Origin: Amoebophrya sp. A120
Taxonomy: Eukaryota; Sar; Dinophyceae; Syndiniales; Amoebophryaceae
Direction of reading: 5' to 3'
DNA: 64,000 bases
Assembly: GCA_905178155.1 (NCBI GenBank)
Contig: CAJINV010000034.1
Location: 62,001-126,000 of the forward strand
In this document: piece by piece, positions 30,501 to 42,500 of the stretch
Layout: each line of letters starts with the position of its first letter
Position numbering within the stretch: the first letter of the stretch is position 1
The notes under the pieces: model-generated
Seen by the model: only the letters and a program-made list of their open reading frames with translations
Told to the model about the DNA's origin: nothing
Databases searched by the model: none
Position numbers and translations under genes: made by a program

Positions 30501-33500
30501 CTGGGAACAAAATTACCTCCGTCGTGATCAACGAGGAAAATGTGGTGCAAGAAAATTATGACCAGGACAGCGATAATTTTCTCTCCGGTGGCCGCGAGGA
30601 ACCCGTGATGTACGACCACAACGGCGCTTTGTTATTGGAGGAGCCGCAGAATGAGAAAAAACAAAAACAGGACAGACTTGCTGAGAGCAACAAAAAGCAG
30701 CAGACTCAACATCATCATGCAGCTTCGTCACAGTCTAAGTCTTCCGGTCCGGAAAATGAGGCCGCGACAACTGATGATGGAAATTTAGTCACACCACGAC
30801 CAGCGTCTGACGACATCGCTGGAAGAACCCCTGCGTTAGACACAGGTGTCGACCACGAGGTACTAGCTGCAACAACCAATACTGGTGGCGTTTCTATTGA
30901 AGGAAACAGGCCGGAGCAGATTGACCGTGCTGATGCACTGCAGGTTGACGAACATGCACATGGTCATGATGAGGACGCCAGTGGAACTACTACAAGTGGT
31001 ACTGGTACAACGGGCAGCACCTCCACCGCTGTGGAAGTCGGACTCAGACCACCTAGCAAGGAGAAACAAGGGCGAGAGGTAGCGGAGATAACTGGCTTAC
31101 ACGGGGGCGATGAGGAAAAATCAGGAGGACAAGGCGGGATTACTACAAATGCTGAAGATGCATCTTCGAAAATGGCAAGGGCATCTGTTTATTCACCGCA
31201 AAAGTATCGTATTCGTACTCACTGATTGCAATGATCTCCTATGCCTATCGCATTCGCAGAAAATTCATCATTACACATTTCACTTTTTCTTTTCTCTCGG
31301 AAATAAAATTTGTATATGTAAATGTAACTAGTTGTACTGGTGGAACTAGAAATACTGTACTCTACGATACATTTGCAATGCACATTGTTGAGAAGCCTGG
31401 TCAGACAAGTGGGGCGAAAGACGTTCACGTGCAAAAGCCGCCGAGCAGCACGAGTAGCAGCATCGACGCCGCTGCTGATCCAGGCCAACAATCTGCTGAG
31501 GAAGGAACTGCTGTTGCTACGACAGAAATGCTCCCTTCGCATACAGAAGAACAAGGAGACTCTCCTTCAGCCAGCACGCTATATAATGTGTTTGTCCTTT
31601 CGGCAAAGGCACCCATCGTCGACCCGCTCATGATGCCTTCGACATGGGAGTTGGATTATCACCATTTAGTCCAGGGAAACGAAGAAGAGCTATCCGTTGC
31701 AAATAATATGTGTGGGTCTGTACAGAAAATCGAAGTCCATTGAGCCTTTTGCTTATTTGCGGATGAACAGCACCCTATGCACAAGGAGGGGCCACGCCTG
31801 ACAAGGAAGACTTTGAGGGACTACGTGCGTCTGCCGCAGAGCAGCGCATATACGATTACGAATAGCGTTTTTGCATGACAAATAAGACGCCCTGCCCTTA
31901 GCCGTCCAACATGACAAATCTTGCCACGTACAATCTTCTCTGGTGTGTTCACCGCTCGAGGACGATTATTACTGGTTGAAGAAGCACGCGTGTCATATTT
32001 GCATTTCCTTTCAGGTCCCAAATTTTGAAAAAGCTTGACTTTGATTGCAAGTGCAATCTTCTTGGCCCAGCCCCAGACATAATCTTCGCATTGGATAGGA
32101 ACTGGAGACCCATACCACTAACGGTGTCGTCGACGCATATGACAGAGTACCAGGTTACTTTACCGACCATCGTAACCCGGATACTCACCCGCTGCTTCAA
32201 TTCGATATTCCAAACCCCCACGACGAAAATTACGGCCAGTTCCTTTTCAGCGAACAGAATCTCAAAAGCGCAACTGTGGCAGCGAAACAGCTGGAGTTTT
32301 CCTTCAACTTTCCTCAACAAGCAATACGACAACGCGCAAGCAAACCACCGTCCGCTTATGCTTTTTTGTTGTGCGAAATGGCTGACGCAGCTCCAAATCC
32401 CTCAAATTGCTTTCCGGAAAACCCGGATGCCGCCACAGCAAAGTCTTGCCGTGTGATCCTGACAAGCAAAACCGCTGACGGGAAATGCGCACCGCTGTTC
32501 CTCGTCCGAAAAGCCGGCACGGGGGGGCCACTGGTACTCCTTTCAACCGATAAAGTCACGACCGAGCTCTACGAGAAACCAGGACCCGATGGCGTCGAGG
32601 GATTAATTCCACGCGTCCTAACAAAGCTCGTACGCAACATATTTGCGGAGACGTCCCTGCTTGCCCGGTCAGCAAAAGCGCTGAAAAATATAGGAGAAGA
32701 TGCACTGTCGTCTTGGTTGCCCAACGCTCTGGGGGCCCTTCTTGGAACGCTTTCTGGTTCGACTGCGGCTTTTGGTGTCGGTTCTGTGACGCGGGCGATC
32801 GTAAGCGAGCTTGTCGTGCCGAAGGTAGTGCAGTCGAATTCGGATTTAGCATCTTTGGACAATCTCCTCGGACGTCGTTTGCGCATTGCTACGAAATGGG
32901 CAACGAATTCTGGCTGGGGTTCGGGGGCAAATTGGCCACACGGAAGATTCCTGAAAAGATTCATCGGAGGAAAAGTGCAGGAGTTGGTTCCATACTATCT
33001 GGACTACTACAAGATCGATGTTGCAGCGATGACGGGTTTGGCTGGCGTTTCCATCACGTTGATCGCGCCATATTTGTGGAGCGAAATGTTCAAACAAACC
33101 GCGAGTCAGATAACCCGCGATCTTCAGCTTCACGTCTACGACAGAATAGTGGCGGAAAGGAAGGACAATGTGAACGATGAAGAGGACAAGGCCAGGGCAC
33201 GCAAGATGGCGGCGGCAGTTGAAGCTTTCAAATCGAAAATGAGCGATGCAGCAGATTCGCTCTGGCGACCATTCGTCCCGCGTTTTGGGCTCCGACTTGC
33301 AACAAGGAACCCCGCCCACATGTTCGCATGGCACTACCTCGGCCTTGCAGCACAAGAAGAAGCAAAAAGCGCGAATAGCGGTCGCCGTAGTAGCGCAGTC
33401 ATCTCTGCACTGAGTCCGCGTACAGGAGCACTGCTCGAGGCAGCGATCTTGGGCCAGCCCAATGCACCAGACGAGGGAATAATACTACCAGCATCAGATG

Positions 33501-36224
33501 AAAAAAATGCAGCTATCTTAGCACAAGCAAAACAGAATATTGACGAGGAAAACAAAAAGGACGCTGACGCAGCGGAGAAAACCCTGCGAGACCTCTTGTG
33601 CGCAGCCTTACTTCAGCCCAATGCGGTTACAGTACCGGCGGGGCGAGTGGTGTGGAACGCCGAAGACGAGCTCTGCTTCGTCGCAGAAGTCACTGGTGCA
33701 GCTGCTTCAGCAAAAATAGAAAATCTGGATACCGATGTGAAAACTGCTGGACAAAGCAACGCCCTCGCGGAAGACCCGGACGACAATACGGGCATGCGAA
33801 TGTTTGGGACAGCCATTCCGGCGGCAATACGTACGTGGGAGGTACTACGTTCCAACAAGCCACTGGATTGGTTTAATAAAAGACGCAAAAATTCTGAAGC
33901 GCTCGCGAAGGAGACTGCTGTGGAGCCGAAGAGCGACAGTCTTGCGGATGTGCTTGCCGGTGTTGATTACAAGGAAATACAAAATGCACCAAAGAAGGAC
34001 ATCCCAGAAACAACGGGGACTCTGTGGGACGACTTGTTTCCCGTAGAGCAACCGCTCTGGGACCCCGCTGGCATTATTGCTGCCTCAGAGGAAACCGGAG
34101 TAGCTGGCTTGAAAATGCGAAGAGTAGATTTTATCGGCGACTTCACGGAGCTACCTGGAGTAAAAGAATTGTTAGATGGAGATGGTGCAAAGAATCTGAA
34201 TCAGAATCCGGCCGACGAACTTGCGGCAGAATTAGCAAAACATTACAAGGCACAGATCCTGGACCCAATGTTGGAGACGTCGCAGGAGAAAATACGCGTA
34301 AAAGCCGTTGAAGATGAACAGCCTGGTGGTGTGGGAGCTTTATTCGACAACGCCACGCAGTTTCTTAAAGATGCAGTGCAATCGAGCACTTCTGACGCCA
34401 AAAGTGCCATGGAGGCGCGCATACAACTCGGCATTCTTCGGTCTGGTGACTTGCTGACGAAGGATCAAGACGTGGCTTCGTCAGATGGTGGTGTAATTGA
34501 ACTGCTGGTGCAAAAAGCAATTGATAACGCAGGCACCAGCGTCGGCGGTTCCACCTCTGCCCCTACCTCGAGGGCAACATCCCTCGATACCGAAAGTGAT
34601 TCCCCTGTGCCTGCGGTGCAGCGTCATGTCGAAGACGCAACTTCGGCAATGTCATCTTCCGTTCCGGGGAACAAGGCGGAGCGTGACGGTGAAAAAACAA
34701 TCGGAATCGCGTCATCACCTCCTGACAACCCCGCTGTACGAACTCGAACTCCTACTGCGTCTGGTGTTGACGAAACTCCCGTCCTCGCCGGGAGTGCAGC
34801 TGAAGTGTACGACGCCAGCGGCGGTTTGGTGAACCAGAAGCCCCTGCAGAGCGAGGATGTCGGACACGGTCATCCCGATAAACAGCAGAGAGAAACGAGG
34901 ACTGCAGCAGCTACTGTCAAGATCATTTTGGCTGATCAAAATACACAACTACATGGCGAACAACAAACCGATCATGACCAGCACTCCACTTCTTCTCCGG
35001 CACAACTATCTGGTGAAATGAACGGGAACGGCGCTGTAGGTGGTGCCGGTGCAGGTGGCAAGATGGGCGACAGCTATGCTTGTGCATTCCTAACTACGAT
35101 GTCTGGGTCGGGAAGAGTGCAGACATGTGTCATGCACTTTTTGGACCTGCAGCTGCACCTGCAGGAAGCTCTCGAGTGCACGCGGAGCATGCCAAGTTCC
35201 CCGAAGCTTTTCAGGCTTAGCGTGCATGAGAAGTGCCAACTTGTGATGGGCGGCACCAAACGCTCACGCTTTTCCTTTTTGCTGGCTAGACAAGGCGTGC
35301 GCCTTCCTCAGCACCACAAGTTGGCATGTTTCCAGATCCAGACACATAAATATGTTTGCAATGCATAACGAACAAGCTACGTCCACAACTTCGAGAAGCA
35401 CCCCCGACCCTGCGCTGTCAGGACACGGGGACACAACCGTAATGGGTGGTGGTGACCACACCAGATTGAAGGGAGATGATGAGACCACGGCGGGAACGAC
35501 TGGGACGGGCCCGGTTCAACTGGCTGAAGGCGGAAGCACTGTTCGTCACGTGCAGCATAGTGAAGACGCAGCTTCGGCAGTGTCGTCCGCTATGGGAAAG
35601 AGCATTGAGGACACTACCGCTGGAAAATCAACTAGACCAGCATCAACATCATCAAATTCAGACGACACCGCTGGACGAGGTTCTGCGTCAGCTGTTGAAG
35701 AGCAGGCAGCTGGAGAAACTACTATCGGGGCTTCGTCCCACGGGGAAAAGCCAGAACAAGCCACCGCTGCTGGTGATCTTCCCGTGCAGCTTGAAGACGT
35801 TGATGGGAAAAGCACGGCGAGCAGCACCACGAGCAGCAACAGCATCGACACAGCGGGTGAAGATGATCCAGCGCAGCATGGAGCTGAGGAAGAAACGGCT
35901 GTTGCTACGACAGAAATGTGGAGCAAATTTGGTTTTACAAGATTTGGAACCCGCAGTGGCCCTACCCCGAGTTCGAAAGAGACGAGCCAATTTGATGAAA
36001 GGTGGAAACTCTTGCAAACAAAAATTGCTGCTGCACTCGAGAAAATGCAGAAAGTCGGGCCAAAAACTTTCAATCATCTGTGGAACAAGGCGGGACGCGC
36101 TGGCTCTGTTACTGTTACTCAGGCGAAGCGCGACGAAGTATTCGAGCAAAAAGATATAAGCATTACGTCAATTGTGCTTGTCGTTGCCGCGACTGCAACA
36201 AAGTGGTACGTTCTTAGAGTGTAA
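27566..36224 (+). CDS. Gene D: very long low-complexity membrane protein, 2323 aa
   Basis: Seven exons (27566-27856, 28119-28247, 28535-29845, 30074-31189, 31390-31690, 32103-35074, 35373-36224; 6972 nt) join by removing six introners. The start is the first ATG in frame. Residues 279-302 form a clear membrane span (LALVLLGGFSVVGYVAAQQF) after a basic patch. The middle exon of 2972 nt encodes a more globular part with two further hydrophobic stretches. Most of the rest is Thr/Ser/Gln/His-rich and disordered. Parts of the linkers are internally duplicated. The C terminus ends with a hydrophobic stretch (ITSIVLVVAATATKWYVL). A strong donor (GTAAGT) overlaps the stop at 36222, so a further exon is possible. 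Family unknown. Confidence 0.7.
27857..28113. mobile_element. Introner, family 2, gene D
   Basis: 257 bp; perfect TSD aggag. Confidence 0.9.
28248..28529. mobile_element. Introner, family 2, gene D
   Basis: 282 bp; flanks gctgc/ctcgc are decayed, but arms are clear and the frame joins. Confidence 0.83.
29846..30068. mobile_element. Introner, family 1 (strongly diverged), gene D
   Basis: 223 bp; TSD agaat, within a longer 9-bp match (gagaagaat). The right end has lost the usual ATA. Confidence 0.75.
31190..31384. mobile_element. Introner, family 1 (diverged), gene D
   Basis: 195 bp; TSD ctgtt/ttgtt; right terminus ACA rather than ATA. Confidence 0.82.
31691..32097. mobile_element. Introner, family 2 (long), gene D
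   Basis: 407 bp, the longest small introner; flanks agagc/ggaac are decayed. The frame joins across it. Confidence 0.8.
35075..35367. mobile_element. Introner, family 2, gene D
   Basis: 293 bp; flanks acagc/acgaa are decayed; frame kept. Confidence 0.8.
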
Positions 36225-36532
36225 GTATCTAATCTAGCTGTAGTACACTGGAACCTCTTCCAGGTTACCGTGACGTGCATAGTTTTCTCCGCGGCCAGCA
36301 CTACGCGCGCCAGAAAATCATGTCAAATGCATCTCCTAGTTACTGCTCTTCTGTGCAGTTAAGTACTTCCTGTGTGGCATTCTGCAAGAACATGTGCGAT
36401 TGCGAAGTGCTCCTACTACAAAAACATTTCGCGCGGCGACGACATAGATGGATGTACATTTGACTCTGCTATCAAATTTTCCTGTTATGCGCAATCTTCA
36501 TCCTCCCAGACGAGCATGTAAAGAAGGATGCA

Positions 36533-38703
36533 ATGGACTACTGGAAAGATCAGATAGATTTGGCTGTGGTTCGCGGGCGCGCCGAGCCGGATATGAATGT
36601 GTCAACCGTGATGAGGATCTTTCCGCACGAAAAGAACAAGATGCCCGAGGAACGAGTAGTCGAAGGAACGGAAACCGAAACTGACGGCGGCATCGAGATA
36701 AGCTGGGACGCGCGAAGCGTGTCTTCTGGTAGCTTCGGAACCGTGACGGAGGTGTCCAATAATCCACCACGCCCTTTTTTTTTTCCGGATCAGCAAACGA
36801 TGCCCGACCACCAAGTCGTCAAAGTAGTAGAATGTCCGAATAAAAATTCTCCGAATGCAGAACAGTGTCTGGATGAACACGTTCCCGAGGTCATCTTCAA
36901 CGTAATCCTCAGCCGTACTGCGCAAGATTGTGTGGCAAGAATGTCCCGTCTTGTTGTAAGCTCTGATCTGAATAGCGACGGAGAGCTGAAGACGCGCCTT
37001 TTCTTTTTTCTTGAAAAGGTAGAAATGCTCGCCACCACAAGCCCGAATGCAGGAATGATTCCGCCTCCGGCGAGTGATCTCGGAAAGGAGAGGCTGACCC
37101 GGGCATTATTCGCGTGTTACGCCGACACTTTTGCAGACCTCGGGCTTGCGCACAACGACGTAAAGCCTAACAATATTGGCTACACGGGAGACGAAGCCTG
37201 GCAAGCGGAGGCTTGGGTGAGAGTGTTTGACTTCGACATGAGCAGTTTTATCGCCGTAAAGGACGCCGGGCCCGGGGCCACCGTAGGGGGCGGAAGCGCC
37301 ACCCTCATGACAGCGAGCGTCATGCTCGGACGTGATCCAAATTTGGACCCAGGTGTTGATTGGCGGTCCATCAACAGTAAGCAGGTTCAAACCATCTTCA
37401 CAAGGCTCAACCCCAATCAGAATATAGAGCAGTCGTGCCCGGCCTGTTTGGAACCATTCGCGCAGTATTTCCACCTTCTCCCAGGTCCGCCTCCTAGTGA
37501 TTCTGAGGCTAGCCCGAGCCCGCTCCAGCTTGATTTTCTTCAGCACCCTTCCTGTGTTGGCTCTCCGGGATTTAATCACCCGCTTCTGGAGTGGTATCCC
37601 TGGCGATGGTTCCAACACCATGCCGCGCCTTACAAAACCAACGACGTCAGCGGGGCTCCCCAATTCAACGAAGGAACAGAAGCGCGGGCCTGGGTGCCTT
37701 ACCAGGGGCGACAGGACAAAGGCCCGACAATTCCATTCGCCACCTCGTTCGACCTCCATGGGGTTGCCGTTGTATTGTTTTGGCTGTTTGACAACCACCA
37801 CGGCCACGAGCAAACGGAGGGGCGCGCTTTTGTATATTACGAGAATTTCTTCCGCTACGACTGGTTTTTCTGGCCGCCGCTCTGGGAGGAGGTTTTCTTC
37901 AAACAAGAACCGCAGGCAGACGATTGGCGCGGAGCAAAGGGGCACGCCACGAGGGTGGTTGTTTTACCTGGGACGGAATCGCGCATATACCTTCCCTTTC
38001 CGAAAGCAAAGTACAAAACCGTACAAGAGGCGAAGGACCATTTCCAGGAAAGAAAAAAACTACCCCAGTACCTTCTCGAACTGATTGCGCATCCGATTGA
38101 ACACGCCTACCAACCAAACGAGGTCGCAGAACGGGTCAGGAGTGTGTTGGGGTTTTTCAAAGAGAAGGAAGCCGGGGGCAACGAACAAGTCAGCACGGAC
38201 GCAAAGGTCAAGGCATTGCTGCAGGATCCGGGTGGGTCCACGGCGTCTGTTTCTTCTACTGGTTCGCGCGATCAAGATGCCTCGACGTTGTCGCCCGCTT
38301 CGTCCTCTTTTTCACGACCTTCCGGCGCTGTCGTTAAAAATGGTAATAGAGTAGGTGGCAGTTTCAGTTTGAGTTTGGCGGCTGCAGCAGCTTATACATT
38401 GCAAACGTCTCGTACTCGTGCACGCACTTACGTATAAGCTGCAAAATATACAAATTTTATCGGCGAGAACAAAAGTGGGGTTCGTAATTCTGATTCAGTT
38501 CGGGAAAGATGATATTTGTAGACTGCAGTTTATGCGAGTACGAGAATACTTTTGCAATGTATACCGCTACAGAGGTGCTCCAAGTAGGGGGACAGCCGGA
38601 GCACCAGACCGGTGCTGATCCACCGCAGACTGACAAACACGATGTTGATGGCGGAACTGCGGATAGAAGCAGTGAGGACAGGAGCACGATTGGCAGTCGT
38701 TGA
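36533..38703 (+). CDS. Gene E: atypical protein kinase, 664 aa
   Basis: Exons 36533-38392 and 38569-38703 (1995 nt). Kinase landmarks are visible: a glycine-loop-like SSGSFGTV (64-71), a possible ATP-binding lysine in QVVKVVE (K97), a catalytic-loop equivalent LAHNDVKPNN (H207-N214, so HND instead of HRD) and a metal-binding equivalent VFDFDMS (DFD at 233-235 instead of DFG). D209, K211 and N213 or N214 are all present, so activity is possible. The region after 240 is long and unusual, rich in Pro and Trp. The tail is low complexity and Gln/Thr-rich. An upstream exon cannot be excluded, since the frame is open for about 26 codons before the ATG. Substrate unknown. Confidence 0.75.
38393..38563. 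mobile_element. Introner, family 1 (diverged), gene E
   Basis: 171 bp; TSD cagct/ccgct. It splits off a 45-codon last exon. Confidence 0.85.
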
Positions 38704-39557
38704 AACCAGCGGCAGAAAGAGGAATCATCTGCCGCGGGGTTGCTTTGTAACAACAGGATTTATGTACTTATGAATACGCAGATGTAAAAAATGAGTGCGA
38801 AAACATTTTTTTTATTTTTGGACCAAGTTATTATATATGTATCATAAGAACCAGAACCACAACCAAACATTGTTTTTACATTCAAATCTGCGCACGTTTC
38901 AAATAGAAGACGAAGAGAACATTGAAGAGTTTTCTATATGCAACTGTTGAAATAGGAAGATCAAGATCAGGAAGGTTTCTGTTGAAGATGAAGTCTAAAT
39001 CGAAGTAAAATCAAGATGAAAGTTTCTTTGGAGCTGCTGAATTCTATCACGTCAGGTACTGGCTATTGTACGCAGTAGTTACGCAACCTTCTCCACAAAT
39101 CTGATAAACATCGACCCGGAGTAGATCTTCTTGCTAGTTATATCTACCTGGTGCACCATCAAAAACATCTGCGTCTTCTTCTTCTTGCACAAATGGCTAA
39201 ACGGTGGTGAGTGCTCTGTGTTCTGGCGGTGGCCGCTTTGTTTCGGAATGTCCGTTCAGACATCATGCGTGTGTTTCTCCGGTCCAAGATAGAACCTTTG
39301 GAGGCTTTTATCGTTCCTTATTTTCGTTTTTCTTCATTGTTGCGGAATGTGCAGAAAAGATCAAGAAAACAAGGAAACGTGACTGGATTAGTACCAGAAA
39401 AGGAGCCCAAAAACCGTTGCCTGAATGCATTCGGATCACAACTTTATCACTCCTTTTATGGAGAAGCAGAAGAAATACAAAATTTAGTGTTGTACTCTGT
39501 GGTCGTCCCTGCAAAACTGTACTAGCTGAGTAGGACTCGTCAGCTATTTCAGCCAAG
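38704..39557. other. Intergenic, genes E to F
   Basis: AT-rich. A frame at 39211-39525 starts with GTG, not ATG, and I could not join it in phase to gene F. The sequence GCTAAACGGTGGTGAGTG at 39194-39211 resembles a first exon ending at a GTGAGT donor, but no acceptor fits. Confidence 0.4.
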
Positions 39558-42500
39558 ATGCCAGGTTCCCTTTCACGAATCCCAAAGCCTCCCCTCGCGC
39601 CGAACTTCGGTAGCAAATCTGGTAAAAACACCTCCACGCACCTGTCGGATAACAGCAGTACGAGCACAAACCACATTTCTTCTCGTCGCGAAGGTGCAGG
39701 AGCGCTGGATGTTGACTCCGAAGGGCAAGAGATGGAGCGCGCGCCGCTGCACGAGCTGCAAGAACAGCCGCCGGCACAGCACGAGGATCGCTCGTTATTG
39801 AGTGGCGGCCAGGACGACTGCCAGTACGACGTCGATTTGGCCCCACGTCGCAATGATGTTGCTGACTTTAGCGATGGCACCATGTTGGCTCCTTTGCAGC
39901 CAGGAGGCCGAGTTATAGAACCGGATTTTTTGACGTCGTACGGAGGAGCCGAGGATGATCATTTGAAGGCGTCTACCACCGGCTTTGACGAACCGTCGTG
40001 CGCCCGCCACTATCTTCACGTGGACGTCGACGGTGCCCAAGATGAGCGACCTGTTCCTCCGCAAGAAATCAACATGCCACACACGGTAAAGACCGACGAA
40101 CACCTAGTCGTACCCCACGACCAGCTCCACCCCACATCAGCCCTGGACCTCGGCCTTAAGATATTCCCGCCCGTGTTTCTCTCGTCCTCTAGCAGTCGGA
40201 GCAGCACTGCGCCGTTGCAAAACAAACAGGAGCTGCCACAGGGAGGGCCTTTCGGAAGCACGATGCATCAGTCCACGCTTAATCCCCATGACCACCTGGA
40301 AGTTTTCGGGTCAGTTTTGAACGCAAATGACGAACTGCTCTTCAAGTTCGAGTGGTCATCGGCATCAGAGAATATTACCAACGGGTGCAATATGAAAAGC
40401 AAAAGCATCGCGCCAGTTCTAGTAGTAACCGCATTAGAATTTAGAAATTTGCTAAGCATGACAAAAGGAATTTCTCATGCTGATTTACCTTGTGAAAGAG
40501 ATTTGTCATGGATAATTGCGACTACTACGGGCACGATACTTTTGCGCAGGATATGCAACAAACAACCCGTCGAGTTTCGGACGACAATTCAGCGAATATC
40601 CTCTGCAAAAGTATCGTATTCGTATTGGTGCAATCATGCATTACAAATATTTTTGTTAAGTCAAATCCGCAGTACTTTCTCATGCTGAGGAAATTTGTAA
40701 TGCATTTATACGACGAGTACGATACTTTTGCACTGCATAGCGAACTTTCATGGACAACGACATCAGCCGTCCTACAAACAACCACGAACAACTAGAATCT
40801 CAACTCCATCAAGACCAAAACCACCTAAAAATCGTCCTGGAAAAGCGCAATCCACTCGACGGCACCATCGACTTACACACGACGCTCTACCTGCCCATCG
40901 AAAAGATTCTGCACAACGTGAAAATTTCCGGGCAGAATTTCCTCACTCTGTGGCTGGGGCTGGTTGGAGATGAGGAAGCAGATGGAGGTCGTCGGGTTTT
41001 TTATCCAAAATCTTCAGAGGAAGAAGAAGAAGAAGTACGGCGAGAAGTTGTTCTTGCTGGCCACTATCAGTATCACTCAGAAGTCGACGTGAACCAAAAG
41101 TTCCTTGAGTCCATCCAAGCCGCTCTACGGTTGACCGCACCGAAACTGTGTGTGAGTATCAAGCTTTTCGACTTTAATTTTTTCCCGTTTTTGACAACCG
41201 TGGACGAGCACGAGGTCGTGCAAGAACAGGAGCAAGAAGGACCAGCAGAAGGCATGACGGGGGACGGGAACGGGATTGGCGACGGACAAGGGGGGATAAA
41301 CGTTAGTTCTGGAGGAGGTGCTGTTACAGTTCCTCTTCCTTTATGGATTGCAAAAATGTCTGGGTCTGGAAGATTGGAACTTGTGATGCTGTCTCTGCAT
41401 TCTGAAAAAATCTGTATTGCATGACCAGCAAAAGGGGTTCATTTTGTGCTACATGGAGAGGGTATTTCTCATGCGGGATAGGCATCAGAAAGCCCGCTCA
41501 AGATCTGTGATGCCAGGTAGCGCATTACAGACCTCATGTGTCATGTAAAATCTGCATGACAAATTCGGCACTCTTCCAGACCGAGACATTTTTACAATCC
41601 ATATCCTTGTCAGAATTACACAGCGGACCGGATTTTCCAGATTGTCGAGCGGTACGACATGGCGTTGTATTCGCTGTACGCAAATTGCGAGTACGTTTTG
41701 ATTATCCTGTGCAAAAGTATCGTATTCGTATTGCAATTATGCATGACAAATCTTGTCCTGAAGGTCAAACAGCATGACAAATTCCATTTGTCATTCTGAG
41801 GAAATTTGTAACGTAATTACTACTAGTACGATGCGCTTTTGCCATTCATATTGAATGAACAGTCCAAGAATTTCGAGCAGATTCAGCTTTTCCAGCAGGA
41901 GAAGAACAGCAAGTGCTTCATCAGTCGGGACAAGCATGACAAACTCGTGAAAAAATTGGAAAAGAGACTCCAGGACGAGAAGATTACGATTAAGCAACTG
42001 GAAGAAAAAATCGAATCTTTCCGGCGCTTATCCACAGCGAAAAAAGTATTAAGTATCTTCGTACTAGTAGGTGTAGCAGAAATGGTGCATGACAGATCTG
42101 CGCTTCGCAAACTAGACCAGCATGACAGACTCTTTTTTTTGTTTTTCATTCTGAGCAGGAAACTTGTGATGCAGTTTCTACTACCAGTAAAGTGCGATCA
42201 TGCTTTTGCACTGCATACCGTTGCATTTACAAATTTCCTCAGCATGAGAAATGAAATTTGTAATGCGGATCTCCCTTGACAAAGAAATTTGTAATGCAAG
42301 ACTCGCATATGTACGAGTACGATGCTTTTACACTGCATACCGTTGCCAATCGTTTTCCGGACGGATGGTGTCGACGGCTGGTAGTAGTTTGAGCCAGCAG
42401 CATATGCATGGAGGAAAGTGTTTCAGGTACACATAATTGTCGTGTTGCATGGCACGCAAGACAGACAACCTCTGTCATGCCGGAAATACTTGCAACCCTC

